The translations under genes and the position numbers were made by a program. The notes beneath the pieces were generated by a model. That model had not been told where the DNA came from. It saw only the letters and a program-made list of their open reading frames with translations, and did no database searches. This document shows positions 7,606-15,761 of a stretch of 30,666 nt of DNA, in pieces; within the stretch, counting starts at the first letter, position 1, and each line of letters opens with the position of its first letter. The DNA is from Fragilaria radians (lineage: Eukaryota; Bacillariophyta; Fragilariophyceae; Fragilariales; Fragilariaceae), in the NCBI GenBank assembly GCA_900642245.1, contig CAAAJI010000580.1:1-30666 (forward strand), given 5' to 3'.

Positions 7606-8515
7606 ACGTCCGCGGGGCGGCCGCTCGTTCGAGGCGGTCGCGGATGGCGGCGCCGATGCCGTGGTCGGGGATCGGAGCGACGGCGATTTTAGGATGAGGG
7701 GCTGCATCGGCCAGGTGAAGCAACTCGAACAGGCACGCCGCGGCCTCGACCAGGTCGCCACTCGGGCTGAGATTCGCATCTCCGGCGACATTGCCGAAGC
7801 CGATCAGATATTCGCCTTCCTCCGTTTGCGGCGCGTCGATGCGGAGTGGCTTGGACGGGGCATAATGGCTGGCCATCATGCCCGGTGCCTCGATTCCGCC
7901 CCATGACATCGCTGCATCGACTTCGATCGGGCCGCGCCGGAGAAGGCGAAGGCCGTCCCCGGTCGCCGCGACGATGGTCGATTCGATCCCGCGGAGGGTC
8001 GCCCCGCCGTCGATCACCAGCGCGATTCGCCCGTCGAGACTGGCCATGACATGGGCCGCACGGGTCGGGCTGATCCGCCCGCTGGCATTGGCCGACGGCG
8101 CTGCCAGCGGGCGACCCGTAGCAGCGAGCAGTGCCTGCATTGCGGGATGCGACGGGACCCGTAGCGCAATGGTGCCCAGCCCGGCCATCACCAGCGCCGC
8201 AATGCCGTTGTCGGGTCGCGCCGGGACGACGATGGTCAGCGGGCCCGGCCAATGCTTCTCCGCGAGTGCACGTGCCTCGCTGTCGAACACACCGAGCGCC
8301 TCGGCCGCCGCAAGGTCCGGCACATGCACGATCAGCGGGTTGAAGGCGGGACGACCCTTGGCCGCATAGACGCGCGCAACGGCTTGGGGGTCGGTGGCGT
8401 CGGCGGCAAGGCCGTACACTGTCTCGGTCGGCACCGCGACCGGCTGTCCCGCCAGTACCAAAGCCGCCGCACGAGCGATGCCCGCCCGATCGAATGGCGC
8501 AATCTGCGTCGTCAT
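7604..8515 (-). CDS. sua5: L-threonylcarbamoyladenylate synthase (Sua5/YrdC family)
   Basis: The 303-residue product has the YrdC domain first: PVAVPTETVYGLAADATDP near 25-43, VYAAKGRPAFNPLIVHV near 49-65, the KHWPGPLTIVV string, and PLAAPSANASGRISPT. A C-terminal Sua5-type extension follows (GIEAPGMMASHYAPSKPL onward). This makes it the long Sua5 form rather than short TsaC. The known reaction makes threonylcarbamoyl-AMP from threonine, bicarbonate and ATP, the first step of t6A37 tRNA modification. ATG at 8515 is chosen because family similarity begins just after it; an in-frame ATG at 8557 would add 14 residues. It converges on the secreted-protein gene across a shared terminator and diverges from the acyl-CoA dehydrogenase at 8626. 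Confidence 0.92.
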   Translation of the reverse strand: MTTQIAPFDRAGIARAAALVLAGQPVAVPTETVYGLAADATDPQAVARVYAAKGRPAFNPLIVHVPDLAAAEALGVFDSEARALAEKHWPGPLTIVVPARPDNGIAALVMAGLGTIALRVPSHPAMQALLAATGRPLAAPSANASGRISPTRAAHVMASLDGRIALVIDGGATLRGIESTIVAATGDGLRLLRRGPIEVDAAMSWGGIEAPGMMASHYAPSKPLRIDAPQTEEGEYLIGFGNVAGDANLSPSGDLVEAAACLFELLHLADAAPHPKIAVAPIPDHGIGAAIRDRLERAAAPRT

Positions 8516-8625
8516 GCTGGCGGGAGGCGTGTTGTCAGGGAAGTCTGGCGGCGTCATGGCGTGCTCGCTATGGCATGCACCGGCTTCCTTCAAGGTGCCG
8601 GCTTTTCTATGAGGTAAGCGCGCCA

Positions 8626-10263
8626 ATGACCTTTCGTTGCCCCGTCCAGGACCAGCGCCTGGTGCTCGACCATGTCGTCAAGATCGCCGAACTTTCCAAC
8701 GACCTCGAAATGGTCGGCGCGGTGCTCGATGGCGCGGCGCAATTCGCGGAGGGCGAGTTCGCAACGCTCGACCGGATCGGGGATACGGTTGGCTCGCGCT
8801 GGACCAATGGCAAGGTCGTCACGCCCGAGGGATTCCGCGAAGCTTATGCCGCCTTCGTCGAGGGTGGCTGGATGACGCTTGCAGCGCCGGAGGAATTCGG
8901 CGGGCAGGGACTGCCGCTGGCCCTGTCGGCGGCGCTGATGGAGGATTTGAACGGCGCCAACCTCGGTTTTGCTCTGTGCCCGATGCTGTCGATGGGGGCG
9001 ATCGAAGCGCTCAACCATCACGGTTCGGACGATCTGAAACAGCGTTACCTCGCCCGGATCGTGTCGGGCGAATGGACCGCGACGATGAACCTGACCGAGC
9101 CGCAGGCGGGAAGCGATGTCGGCGCGCTCAAGACCAGGGCCGAGCCGAACGATGACGGCAGCTGGCTGATCTCGGGCACCAAGATCTACATTACCTATGG
9201 CGACCACGACCTGACCGACCAGATCGTCCATTTGGTCCTTGCCCGCACCCCCGGCGCGCCCGAGGGCACCCGCGGCATCTCCTTGTTCCTCGTGCCCAAG
9301 GTCCTGCCCGACGGAAGTGCCAATGACCTGCACTGCGTGTCGATCGAGCATAAGCTCGGCATTCACGCCTCGCCGACCTGCGTGATGAGCTACGGCGACG
9401 GCGGCGGAGCGACCGGCTGGATGATCGGCGGCGAGAACCAGGGAATGCGCGCGATGTTCACCATGATGAACAATGCGCGCCTCAACGTCGGGCTTCAGGG
9501 GGTGGGGATTGCCGAGCGCGCCACGCAGCGCGCCGTCGCCTACGCCCTTGAGCGCCGCCAGAATGGCAAGGCCATCGCGGAGCATCCCGACGTGCGGCGG
9601 ATGCTGCTTCGTATGCGCGCCCTGACGATGGGCTCGCGCGCCTTGGTCTATTATGCGTTCGGCCAGATCGACCGGGCGGCGCGAGGCGACCGGCCCGCCG
9701 GCTATCGCGGCGACGTACTGACGCCGATGGCCAAGGCCTGGGGCACCGATATCGGCTGCGAAGTGGCCAACCTCGGCGTCCAGGTTCATGGCGGGATGGG
9801 CTATATCGAGGAGACCGGGGCGGCCCAGCACCTGCGCGATGCCCGGATCGCGCCGATCTACGAGGGCACCAACGGCATCCAGGCGGCGGACCTCGTCGGG
9901 CGCAAGCTGGGGCTCGACGGCGAGTTGGCGTTCGACGAGCTGATCGCGGATATCGAGGCGGAGGCGCAGCATCCAATGCTGATCGCGCTGACCGACACGG
10001 TCGAGGTCGCGGCTGCGACACTCCGCGCTGCCGACGGCAATGACCGGCTGGCGGGAAGCTATCCGTTCCTCATCATGTGCTCGGTAATGGTCGCCGGCTG
10101 GCTGGTCGAACGGCTTGCACGCGCGCCCGAAGCGACGAACCGCGACCGGTCGGCCGCGGAATATTTCCTTGGCGTGATAGTTCCCGAGGCGCTTGGACTG
10201 GCGGCCGGGGCGGGAAGCGGTGCGGCGATGCTCTACGCGGTGCCGGCGGAAGCGCTCGGTTAA
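8626..10263 (+). CDS. Long acyl-CoA dehydrogenase (DmdC-like)
   Basis: The 545-residue product belongs to the longer acyl-CoA dehydrogenase subfamily that has an extra C-terminal helical domain, as in 3-methylmercaptopropionyl-CoA dehydrogenase (DmdC). Motifs in order: GGWMTLAAPEEFGGQGLPLA near 80-99, TMNLTEPQAGSDVGALKT near 153-170 for FAD and acyl contacts, a beta-domain ending in EHKLGIHASPT, the NQGMRAMFTMMNNARL helix, QVHGGMGYIEETGAAQHLRD, and the catalytic base Glu413 in IAPIYEGTNGIQA. Start ATG 8626 has a GAGG about 11 bases upstream. Its TAA stop overlaps the stop of the convergent GntR gene. The subfamily also includes general medium- and long-chain enzymes, so DMSP metabolism is not implied without the other dmd genes, none of which is here. 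Confidence 0.9.
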   Translation: MTFRCPVQDQRLVLDHVVKIAELSNDLEMVGAVLDGAAQFAEGEFATLDRIGDTVGSRWTNGKVVTPEGFREAYAAFVEGGWMTLAAPEEFGGQGLPLALSAALMEDLNGANLGFALCPMLSMGAIEALNHHGSDDLKQRYLARIVSGEWTATMNLTEPQAGSDVGALKTRAEPNDDGSWLISGTKIYITYGDHDLTDQIVHLVLARTPGAPEGTRGISLFLVPKVLPDGSANDLHCVSIEHKLGIHASPTCVMSYGDGGGATGWMIGGENQGMRAMFTMMNNARLNVGLQGVGIAERATQRAVAYALERRQNGKAIAEHPDVRRMLLRMRALTMGSRALVYYAFGQIDRAARGDRPAGYRGDVLTPMAKAWGTDIGCEVANLGVQVHGGMGYIEETGAAQHLRDARIAPIYEGTNGIQAADLVGRKLGLDGELAFDELIADIEAEAQHPMLIALTDTVEVAAATLRAADGNDRLAGSYPFLIMCSVMVAGWLVERLARAPEATNRDRSAAEYFLGVIVPEALGLAAGAGSGAAMLYAVPAEALG

Positions 10264-10610
10264 GCCCGGGCGAACAATTCGGTCGGGTCGATCCCGAGCC
10301 GGTCCATCCGCTCGCGGATCAGGGGCCATTCGCCCTTGATGAAGCTGTCCCGCTCGCTGCTGCGGAGCCGGGCAGCGGCACCGGTGGCGACGAACATGCC
10401 GACCCCGCGCTTGACCACCACCAGGCCCTCGTCCTGGAAACCCTGGTAGGCCTTGGCGACGGTCAGCGGGTTGGCGCCTTCCTCGACCGCAAGGGCGCGA
10501 ACCGAGGGAAGGGGGTCGCCATCCTTGAAACGACCGGTCAGGATTGCATCGGCAATCACTTCGCGAAGGCGGACGTAAACGGGCTTTTCATGAGAGGTTC
10601 TGAGCGTCAT
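10260..10610 (-). CDS. GntR family transcriptional regulator, YtrA type
   Basis: The 116-residue product has an N-terminal winged helix of GntR type: PVYVRLREVIADAILTGRF, GDPLPSVRALAVEEGANPLT, VAKAYQGFQDEGLVVVKRG and GVGMFV. Only a short helical tail follows (about 45 residues), which is the size of the YtrA subgroup rather than the FadR or HutC groups with large ligand domains. YtrA-type regulators usually repress their own operon and nearby transport or stress genes. No Shine-Dalgarno is visible before ATG 10610; instead a promoter places transcription initiation at about the start codon, and an inverted repeat overlaps it, consistent with autoregulation. It lies behind the nitroreductase gene and shares stop-codon bases with the convergent acyl-CoA dehydrogenase. 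The ligand is unknown. Confidence 0.9.
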   Translation of the reverse strand: MTLRTSHEKPVYVRLREVIADAILTGRFKDGDPLPSVRALAVEEGANPLTVAKAYQGFQDEGLVVVKRGVGMFVATGAAARLRSSERDSFIKGEWPLIRERMDRLGIDPTELFARA

Positions 10611-10627
10611 GCTGTGGTAATACAGCA
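10610..10627. promoter_or_regulatory. Candidate GntR operator (inverted repeat)
   Basis: Perfect 6-base arms TGCTGT (10610-10615) and ACAGCA (10622-10627) flank GGTAAT. The repeat covers the predicted -10 box and touches the start codon of the regulator gene, a position typical of an autorepressor site. GntR proteins bind as dimers to such dyads; the specific match to this protein is inferred. Confidence 0.55.
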
Positions 10628-10645
10628 CGGCGCAAAATAGTTCAA
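10617..10645 (-). promoter_or_regulatory. Predicted sigma-70-type promoter of the gntR gene (leaderless transcript)
   Basis: On the minus strand TTGAAC (10640-10645) is followed after exactly 17 bases by TATTAC (10617-10622). Only six bases separate the -10 box from the ATG of the regulator, so the transcript should start at or next to the A of the start codon. This is consistent with the missing ribosome binding site. Confidence 0.6.
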
Positions 10646-10650
10646 CCTCT

Positions 10651-11241
10651 TTACGATGCCGGCGGGACCCATGGCCTTGCCACTGCCGCGAGCGGGGCAC
10701 GGGGCCGCTCCTGCAATTCAGTCGCCGGCGACCCGAGGAACATGAAGCCGGCGATGCGTTCGCCCGGCCCGCAAAAGGCGGCTCGGACCCGCTCCGAATA
10801 GGCCGCCCAGCCGGTGATCCAGCCGCCGACATAGCCCAGGGCATGGGCCGCGATCAGCAAGTTCATGCCCGCTGCCCCGACCGACAGCTGCTGTTCCCAC
10901 TGGGGGATCTTGTGGTCCGGGACGGGAGCGGCGACCAGCACGATCAGGGTCGGCGCCTGGTGGGCGAAATCGAGCGCTTTCTGCAGATGCGCCGGGCCAG
11001 CCAGCGGATCACTTTCCGGAAGCGCCTGCGCGAGCAGGTCGGCCAAGGCCGCCCGTTGCTCGGTTGAAACGATCACGAACCGCCACGGGAACAGTTTGCC
11101 GTGATCGGGGGTGCGCGCGGCGATGGTCAGGATATGCTCGAGTTCGGCTTCGGTCGGCCCCGGGGCGATCATTTCGCGCGGTCGGCCGGAGCGGCGGGTT
11201 TCGAGCAGCGACAGGGTCGAGGAACGGTCGTTGAGCATCAT
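10651..11241 (-). CDS. Nitroreductase family FMN-dependent oxidoreductase (YdjA-like)
   Basis: The roughly 196-residue product shows the nitroreductase fold signatures: LLETRRSGRPREMIAPGPTE near the start (FMN-phosphate contacts by the RRS segment), ILTIAARTPDHGKLFPWRFV (the APS/H-x-Q/P-W-like FMN loop), QQLSVGAAGMNLLIAAHALG near the middle and GYVGGWITGWAAYS, then FMFLGSP. These resemble the compact YdjA-type single-domain enzymes that form homodimers and reduce nitro compounds or quinones with NAD(P)H. Two adjacent ATGs (11241 and 11238) are both possible starts. It is transcribed away from the peptide transporter and lies directly upstream of the gntR gene, whose promoter begins six bases after this stop. 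Natural substrate unknown. Confidence 0.88.
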   Translation of the reverse strand: MMLNDRSSTLSLLETRRSGRPREMIAPGPTEAELEHILTIAARTPDHGKLFPWRFVIVSTEQRAALADLLAQALPESDPLAGPAHLQKALDFAHQAPTLIVLVAAPVPDHKIPQWEQQLSVGAAGMNLLIAAHALGYVGGWITGWAAYSERVRAAFCGPGERIAGFMFLGSPATELQERPRAPLAAVARPWVPPAS

Positions 11242-11377
11242 GTCGCTCGCACTAGCATGGCGACCGCTCGTAACAACCGGCTTCACAAGCCAAATTTCGA
11301 CGCTAGGGTGCCCGGCATTCAGGATTCAACGAGGCGCGCGGTCGAACGCCCGCCCATCGATCAAGAGAGGATCGACC

Positions 11378-13006
11378 ATGCTTTCCATCGACCTTTGGCA
11401 GGAGGCCGAGTGGATCGCCGCGACCGCGGTAGTCCTGCTTGCCGTCTTCCTCACGATCGGCGCCAAGATCGCCATCCAGCAAGAACCAGAATTCGCGGGC
11501 CATCCCAAGGGCCTGTACATGCTGTTCTTCGCCGAAATGTGGGAGCGCTTTTCCTACTACGGCATGCGCGCCTTGTTGATCTTCTATTTGACCAAGCACT
11601 GGCTGTTCGACGACGGCAAGGCCAACCTCATCTACGGCGCGTACACCAGCCTGGTGTACATCACCCCGGTGCTCGGCGGCTATCTGGCCGACCGTTATCT
11701 GGGCCAGCGCCGTGCGGTGCTGTTCGGCGGATTGCTGCTTGCCGCGGGGCACAGCCTGATGGCGGTCGAAGGGGTCGGCGGCCAGTCGGATCCGACGATC
11801 AACGTGTTCTGGCTCGCTTTGGCCTTCATCATCGTCGGCTCGGGTTTCCTCAAGGCCAACATCTCGGTCATGGTTGGACAGTTGTACAAGCTGACCGACG
11901 TTCGCCGCGACGGCGCGTACACGATCTTCTACATGGGAATTAACGTCGGCGCGGCGATCGGTACGATCCTGGTCGGCTATCTCGGCGAGACGATCGGCTG
12001 GGGCTATGGCTTTGGCCTTGCCGGCATCGGCATGCTCGCCGGCCTGGTTGTGTTCGTGCTTGGCAAGAAGGCACTTAACGGCGCCGGCGAAGCGCCAGCC
12101 CCGCTCAGCAAGAACAAGGAATTCACGCTCTACGGTGTCGGCATTGCCGCAGTCGCGGTGATCTGGGCCCTGGTCCAGTATCAGGACGTGATCCAGACCC
12201 TGCTGATCATCAGTGGCATCGGACTGCTTGGGTACGTGCTGTTCCAGGCGTTCAAGCTCGACAAGGAGCCGCGCGAGCGAATCTTCGCAATCCTGTTCCT
12301 GATCGCGCTCAACCCAATCTTCTGGGGGCTGTTCGAGCAGGCTGGCGGATCGATGAACCTGTTCACCGATCGCTACGTCGATCGCGCAGGTGTTCCGGCC
12401 TCGATCTTCCAGTCGATCAACCCGATCTACATCATCCTGCTGGCACCGTTCTTCGCCATGCTGTGGGTGGGCCTGGGTAAGCGGGGCCTCGAACCGTCGG
12501 CCCCGGCCAAGTTCGGAATCGCGCTGCTGCAGATGGGGTTTGCGAATCTTGTGCTGGTGTGGGGCGCATTGGCCATGGGGATCGACGTGATGGTCCCGGT
12601 GCTGTTCGTGTTCCTCTACTATCTGTTTGCCACCACGGCCGAACTTTGCCTCTCGCCGGTCGGCCTGAGCGCGATGAACCGGCTCGCGCCGAGCTTCATG
12701 GCATCCCTGATCATGGGAGCCTGGTTCTACATGACCGCGGTCGGAAACTTCGTTGCCGGCAAGATCGGCGAAGCGACCGGCGGGCATGACGGCGAAATGA
12801 CGAAGCAGGGCCTGCTCGACATCTACTCTTTGTTCGGTTGGGTCACCATCGGGATCGGCGTTGCCGTGCTGCTGGTGTCGCCGATCGTGAAAAAGTGGAT
12901 GCACCTCGATACGCTGGAGGATGACCCCAACCGGCTGGCGGGCGACAAGCAACTCGCCGAGCCAAAGGGTGCCGGCACGAACCTCGAGGGTGAGACCAAG
13001 GCATGA
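11378..13006 (+). CDS. Proton-dependent oligopeptide transporter (POT/PTR2 family)
   Basis: The 542-residue protein is a 12-14-helix major-facilitator transporter of the POT family. The E-x-x-E-R motif on helix 1 is seen at 53-57 (EMWERFSYYGMRALLIFYLT in pieces), followed by the PTR2 signatures GGYLADRYLGQRRAVLFGG and FYMGINVGAAIGTILVGY. Known members import di- and tripeptides with protons across the inner membrane. Start ATG 11378 has GAGAGG about seven bases upstream; a longer frame upstream runs antisense through the nitroreductase and is rejected. The N-terminal extra helix (IAATAVVLLAVFLTIG) and a polar C-terminal tail are visible. The stop overlaps the next gene by four bases, coupling it with two amidohydrolases, which suggests uptake followed by hydrolysis of peptides or amides. 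Confidence 0.93.
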   Translation: MLSIDLWQEAEWIAATAVVLLAVFLTIGAKIAIQQEPEFAGHPKGLYMLFFAEMWERFSYYGMRALLIFYLTKHWLFDDGKANLIYGAYTSLVYITPVLGGYLADRYLGQRRAVLFGGLLLAAGHSLMAVEGVGGQSDPTINVFWLALAFIIVGSGFLKANISVMVGQLYKLTDVRRDGAYTIFYMGINVGAAIGTILVGYLGETIGWGYGFGLAGIGMLAGLVVFVLGKKALNGAGEAPAPLSKNKEFTLYGVGIAAVAVIWALVQYQDVIQTLLIISGIGLLGYVLFQAFKLDKEPRERIFAILFLIALNPIFWGLFEQAGGSMNLFTDRYVDRAGVPASIFQSINPIYIILLAPFFAMLWVGLGKRGLEPSAPAKFGIALLQMGFANLVLVWGALAMGIDVMVPVLFVFLYYLFATTAELCLSPVGLSAMNRLAPSFMASLIMGAWFYMTAVGNFVAGKIGEATGGHDGEMTKQGLLDIYSLFGWVTIGIGVAVLLVSPIVKKWMHLDTLEDDPNRLAGDKQLAEPKGAGTNLEGETKA

Positions 13007-14388
13007 TGCATCGCGCCGTCGTCGCCGCCCTCCTGGTCACTGCACTGGGAGGGTGCGCGGCGAAGCCGCCGCCCCGGGCGGCCGCAATCCCGATCAACGA
13101 GGATCCCTATCCCTCGACCTACGCGCGCTATGCAGGTGCGCCGACGGTGATCCGCAACGTCACCCTGTTCGACGGCGAGGGGGGGCGGATCGACAATGGG
13201 GTGGTGGTATTCGCCGACGGTGCGATCACGGCGACCGGCGATGCCTCGCTGGTCAGCCCGGCCGGTGCGATCGAGATCGATGGGACGGGCAAGTTCGTGA
13301 CCCCGGGGATCATCGACGTCCATAGCCACCTCGGCGATTATCCATCGCCGGGGACCGAGGGCAATAGCGACGGCAATGAAGCGACCGGTGCGTCACGACC
13401 GGAGGTCTGGGCCGAGCATAGCGTCTGGCCGCAGGACCCTGGTTTTTCCCGTGCGCTTGCCAACGGCGGAGTGACCGCGCTGCAGATATTGCCCGGATCG
13501 GCTAATCTGTTCGGCGGTCGCGGTGTGGTGCTCAAGAATGTTCCCGCGCGCACCTCGCAGGGGATGAAATTCCCGGGCGCGCCCTACGGCCTCAAGATGG
13601 CGTGCGGCGAAAATCCCAAGCGAGTCTACGGCAACAAGGGCGGCCCGGGCACCCGCATGGGCAATGTCGCGGTGACGCGCGCGACGTGGCTCAAGGCGCA
13701 GGAATATAAGCGCAAGTGGGACAAATATGAGAAGACCGGCGGGGAAATGCCCGGGCGCGACCTGGCGATGGACACGCTGCGCGGCGTGCTGGCCGGCAAG
13801 ATCTTCATTCACAACCATTGCTACCGCGCCGACGAAATGGCGATCATGATCGATATGGCCAAGGAATTCGGCTACAAGATCAGCACCTTCCATCATGCGG
13901 TCGAGAGCTACAAGGTCGCCGATCTGCTGGCGCGCGAGGGCATCTGCTCGGCGATGTGGGCCGACTGGTACGGCTTCAAGATGGAAAGCTATGACGGGAT
14001 CAAGGAAAATATCCCGTTTGTCGACCGCGCCGGGGCCTGTGCCATCGTCCACAGCGACGATCCCAACGGGATTCAACGCCTCAACCAGGAAGCCGCCAAG
14101 GCGCTCGCCGACGGGCGCCGCGCGGGGCATAATGTGTCCGATGCTTATGCATGGCGCTGGCTGAGCTACAATCCCGCCAAATCGCTCGGTATCGCCGACC
14201 GCGTCGGCAGCCTGAAGCCGGGCAAGATGGCCGATCTCGTGCTGTGGAACGGCAATCCGTTCAGCACTTACACGCGGCCCGACAAGGTGTGGATCGACGG
14301 TGCGGTGATGTACGACAGCGCCAACCCGAGGCTGCGGCCGGTCAGCGACTTCGAGCTTGGCCAGCCCGGCGAAGGAGATGTGAAGTGA
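13003..14388 (+). CDS. Amidohydrolase superfamily lipoprotein with complete metal site
   Basis: The 461-residue product starts with a lipoprotein signal (lipobox LGGC, Cys18), so it should be anchored in the outer or inner membrane facing the periplasm. The amidohydrolase core is complete: strand-1 metal ligands His107 and His109 in IIDVHSHLGDY, further histidines at 270-272 (FIHNH) and 297-298 (STFHHAVE), and the catalytic Asp in VHSDDPN near 350-354. The C-terminal SLKPGKMADLVLWNGNPFS is the usual return of the small beta-sandwich domain. Relatives include imidazolonepropionase-like and Xaa-Pro dipeptidase-like enzymes; the exact substrate is not readable. ATGA overlap with the peptide transporter and GTGA overlap with the next gene show coupling. 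Confidence 0.88.
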   Translation: MMHRAVVAALLVTALGGCAAKPPPRAAAIPINEDPYPSTYARYAGAPTVIRNVTLFDGEGGRIDNGVVVFADGAITATGDASLVSPAGAIEIDGTGKFVTPGIIDVHSHLGDYPSPGTEGNSDGNEATGASRPEVWAEHSVWPQDPGFSRALANGGVTALQILPGSANLFGGRGVVLKNVPARTSQGMKFPGAPYGLKMACGENPKRVYGNKGGPGTRMGNVAVTRATWLKAQEYKRKWDKYEKTGGEMPGRDLAMDTLRGVLAGKIFIHNHCYRADEMAIMIDMAKEFGYKISTFHHAVESYKVADLLAREGICSAMWADWYGFKMESYDGIKENIPFVDRAGACAIVHSDDPNGIQRLNQEAAKALADGRRAGHNVSDAYAWRWLSYNPAKSLGIADRVGSLKPGKMADLVLWNGNPFSTYTRPDKVWIDGAVMYDSANPRLRPVSDFELGQPGEGDVK

Positions 14389-15761
14389 AGCGCCTCTTGA
14401 TCGCCGCGGCGTTGCTGTTAGGCGCTTCCCCGATCGCCGCCCAGACAATCGCGATTACCGGCGGCACCGTTGCGCTCGGTGACGGATCCGAGCCGATTGT
14501 CGGCGGCACCGTCGTCATCCGCGACGGTAAGATCCTCGGTGCCGGGGTCGGTATCCCCATTCCGAACAACGCCGAAATCATCGACGCGCGCGGCAAATGG
14601 GTCGCGCCTGGGATCATCGGTGGTTTTTCCCGGCTAGGCCTGAGCGAAGTCGACCTGTCGGCAGACGGTACCACGGACGATCGTGCGCCCGGCGGGCCGT
14701 TCAGCGCCGCCATCGACGTCGCGCCGGCGGTCAATCCGATGAGCTCGACCATCGCCGTCAATCGCGCCGATGGCGTCACCCGGGCAATCGTCGCACCGAA
14801 CACCGCGCGGAGCATCTTTGCCGGGCAGGGGGCGATGATCGACCTCGGCGCCGACCGCGACCCGATCACCGCCGCGCGTCGTTTCCAGTTCGTCGAGCTG
14901 GGCGAATCCGGTGCTGCAACCGCGGGCGGATCGCGCGCCTCGTCTCATTTGCTGTTTCGCAATGCCTTGCGCGAAGCCGCCGAGCTTGGCCGCTACTCGG
15001 TGCGCGGGTCGTCGCGCGGGGCCCCGACCGACGACCCTGTGGTGCGGGATCCCAATGAATCGCGGATGACCGGCCCGAATGCGCAACGCAGCGACGATGT
15101 CCTGCTGACCCGCTTCGACGCCGCAGCCCTGGTGCCTGTCCTTCAGGGTCGCCAGTATCTCCTGATCCATGTCGAGCAGGCCAATGACATCCTGCAGGCG
15201 ATTGCGCTGAAGCGCGACTTTCCGGCGCTCAAGATGGTGCTGGTCGGCGTGACCGAAGGCTGGACCGTCGCCGACCGGATCGCCGCATCGGGCATCCCGG
15301 TCATCGCATCGGCGGTCAACGATCTTCCCGCGAGCTTCGAACAGCTCGCCGCGACCCAGTCGAACATCGGCCGGATCCGTGCCGCAGGGGTCAAGGTCGC
15401 GATCGGGATGATCGACGACAATGATTCGCGCTATCTGTTCAATCAGCGACAATATGCTGCCAATTTGGTCGCCCTTGGCAAGGTACCGGGCGCAACCGGG
15501 GTCAGCTGGGGCGAGGCCATGGCGATGATTACCTCCAAGCCTGCCGAAGTGATTGGAATGGGCGCAACGCTTGGTAGTCTCGGCCGGGGCCGGCAGGGCG
15601 ACGTGGTGATCTGGTCGGGCGACCCGCTCGAACTCGCCAGCGAAGCGCAGATGGTCTGGATCGACGGGGTTCGCCAGCCGCTCGAAAGCCGCCAGACCAA
15701 GCTTCGCGATCGCTACCAGAGCCTTGAGCGCCAAGCCCTGCCGGAGGCCTATCGGCGGTGA
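14385..15761 (+). CDS. Amidohydrolase-like protein lacking the HxH metal motif (probable pseudoenzyme)
   Basis: The 458-residue product has a Sec signal peptide (MKRLLIAAALLLGASPIAAQ) and the same overall frame as its upstream neighbour: ITGGTVALGDGSEPIVGGTV, VAPGIIGGFSRLGLSEVD, and C-terminal LGSLGRGRQGDVVIWSGDPL. At the place of the strand-1 HxH, the sequence reads GGFSRLG (residues 79-85), so both histidines are replaced by Phe81 and Arg83. The later His pair is replaced by VLVGVTEG near 285-292; one histidine survives in LLIHVEQAND (His262) and an acidic pair in MIDDND. This suggests loss of the standard metal centre. It starts at GTG 14385 with AAGGAG seven bases before and overlaps both neighbours, so it is made together with the intact paralogue, perhaps as a structural partner. 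A different metal arrangement cannot be excluded. Confidence 0.85.
   Translation: MKRLLIAAALLLGASPIAAQTIAITGGTVALGDGSEPIVGGTVVIRDGKILGAGVGIPIPNNAEIIDARGKWVAPGIIGGFSRLGLSEVDLSADGTTDDRAPGGPFSAAIDVAPAVNPMSSTIAVNRADGVTRAIVAPNTARSIFAGQGAMIDLGADRDPITAARRFQFVELGESGAATAGGSRASSHLLFRNALREAAELGRYSVRGSSRGAPTDDPVVRDPNESRMTGPNAQRSDDVLLTRFDAAALVPVLQGRQYLLIHVEQANDILQAIALKRDFPALKMVLVGVTEGWTVADRIAASGIPVIASAVNDLPASFEQLAATQSNIGRIRAAGVKVAIGMIDDNDSRYLFNQRQYAANLVALGKVPGATGVSWGEAMAMITSKPAEVIGMGATLGSLGRGRQGDVVIWSGDPLELASEAQMVWIDGVRQPLESRQTKLRDRYQSLERQALPEAYRR

Noticed and set aside
8580..8606. CCGGC ... GCCGG with TTTT before the acyl-CoA dehydrogenase, as attenuator or terminator
   Set aside because: Five-pair stem with a 12-base loop is too weak, and there is no upstream plus-strand gene to terminate.
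8590..10329. Long minus-strand open frame (579 codons) under the acyl-CoA dehydrogenase
   Set aside because: Low-information Arg/His/Asp-rich translation opposite a clear acyl-CoA dehydrogenase; it also crosses the gntR gene.
11303..12952. Long minus-strand open frame (549 codons) under the peptide transporter
   Set aside because: The plus strand encodes a POT transporter with all signatures. The minus translation is rich in Asp, Arg, His and Gln without any motif; a typical antisense shadow.
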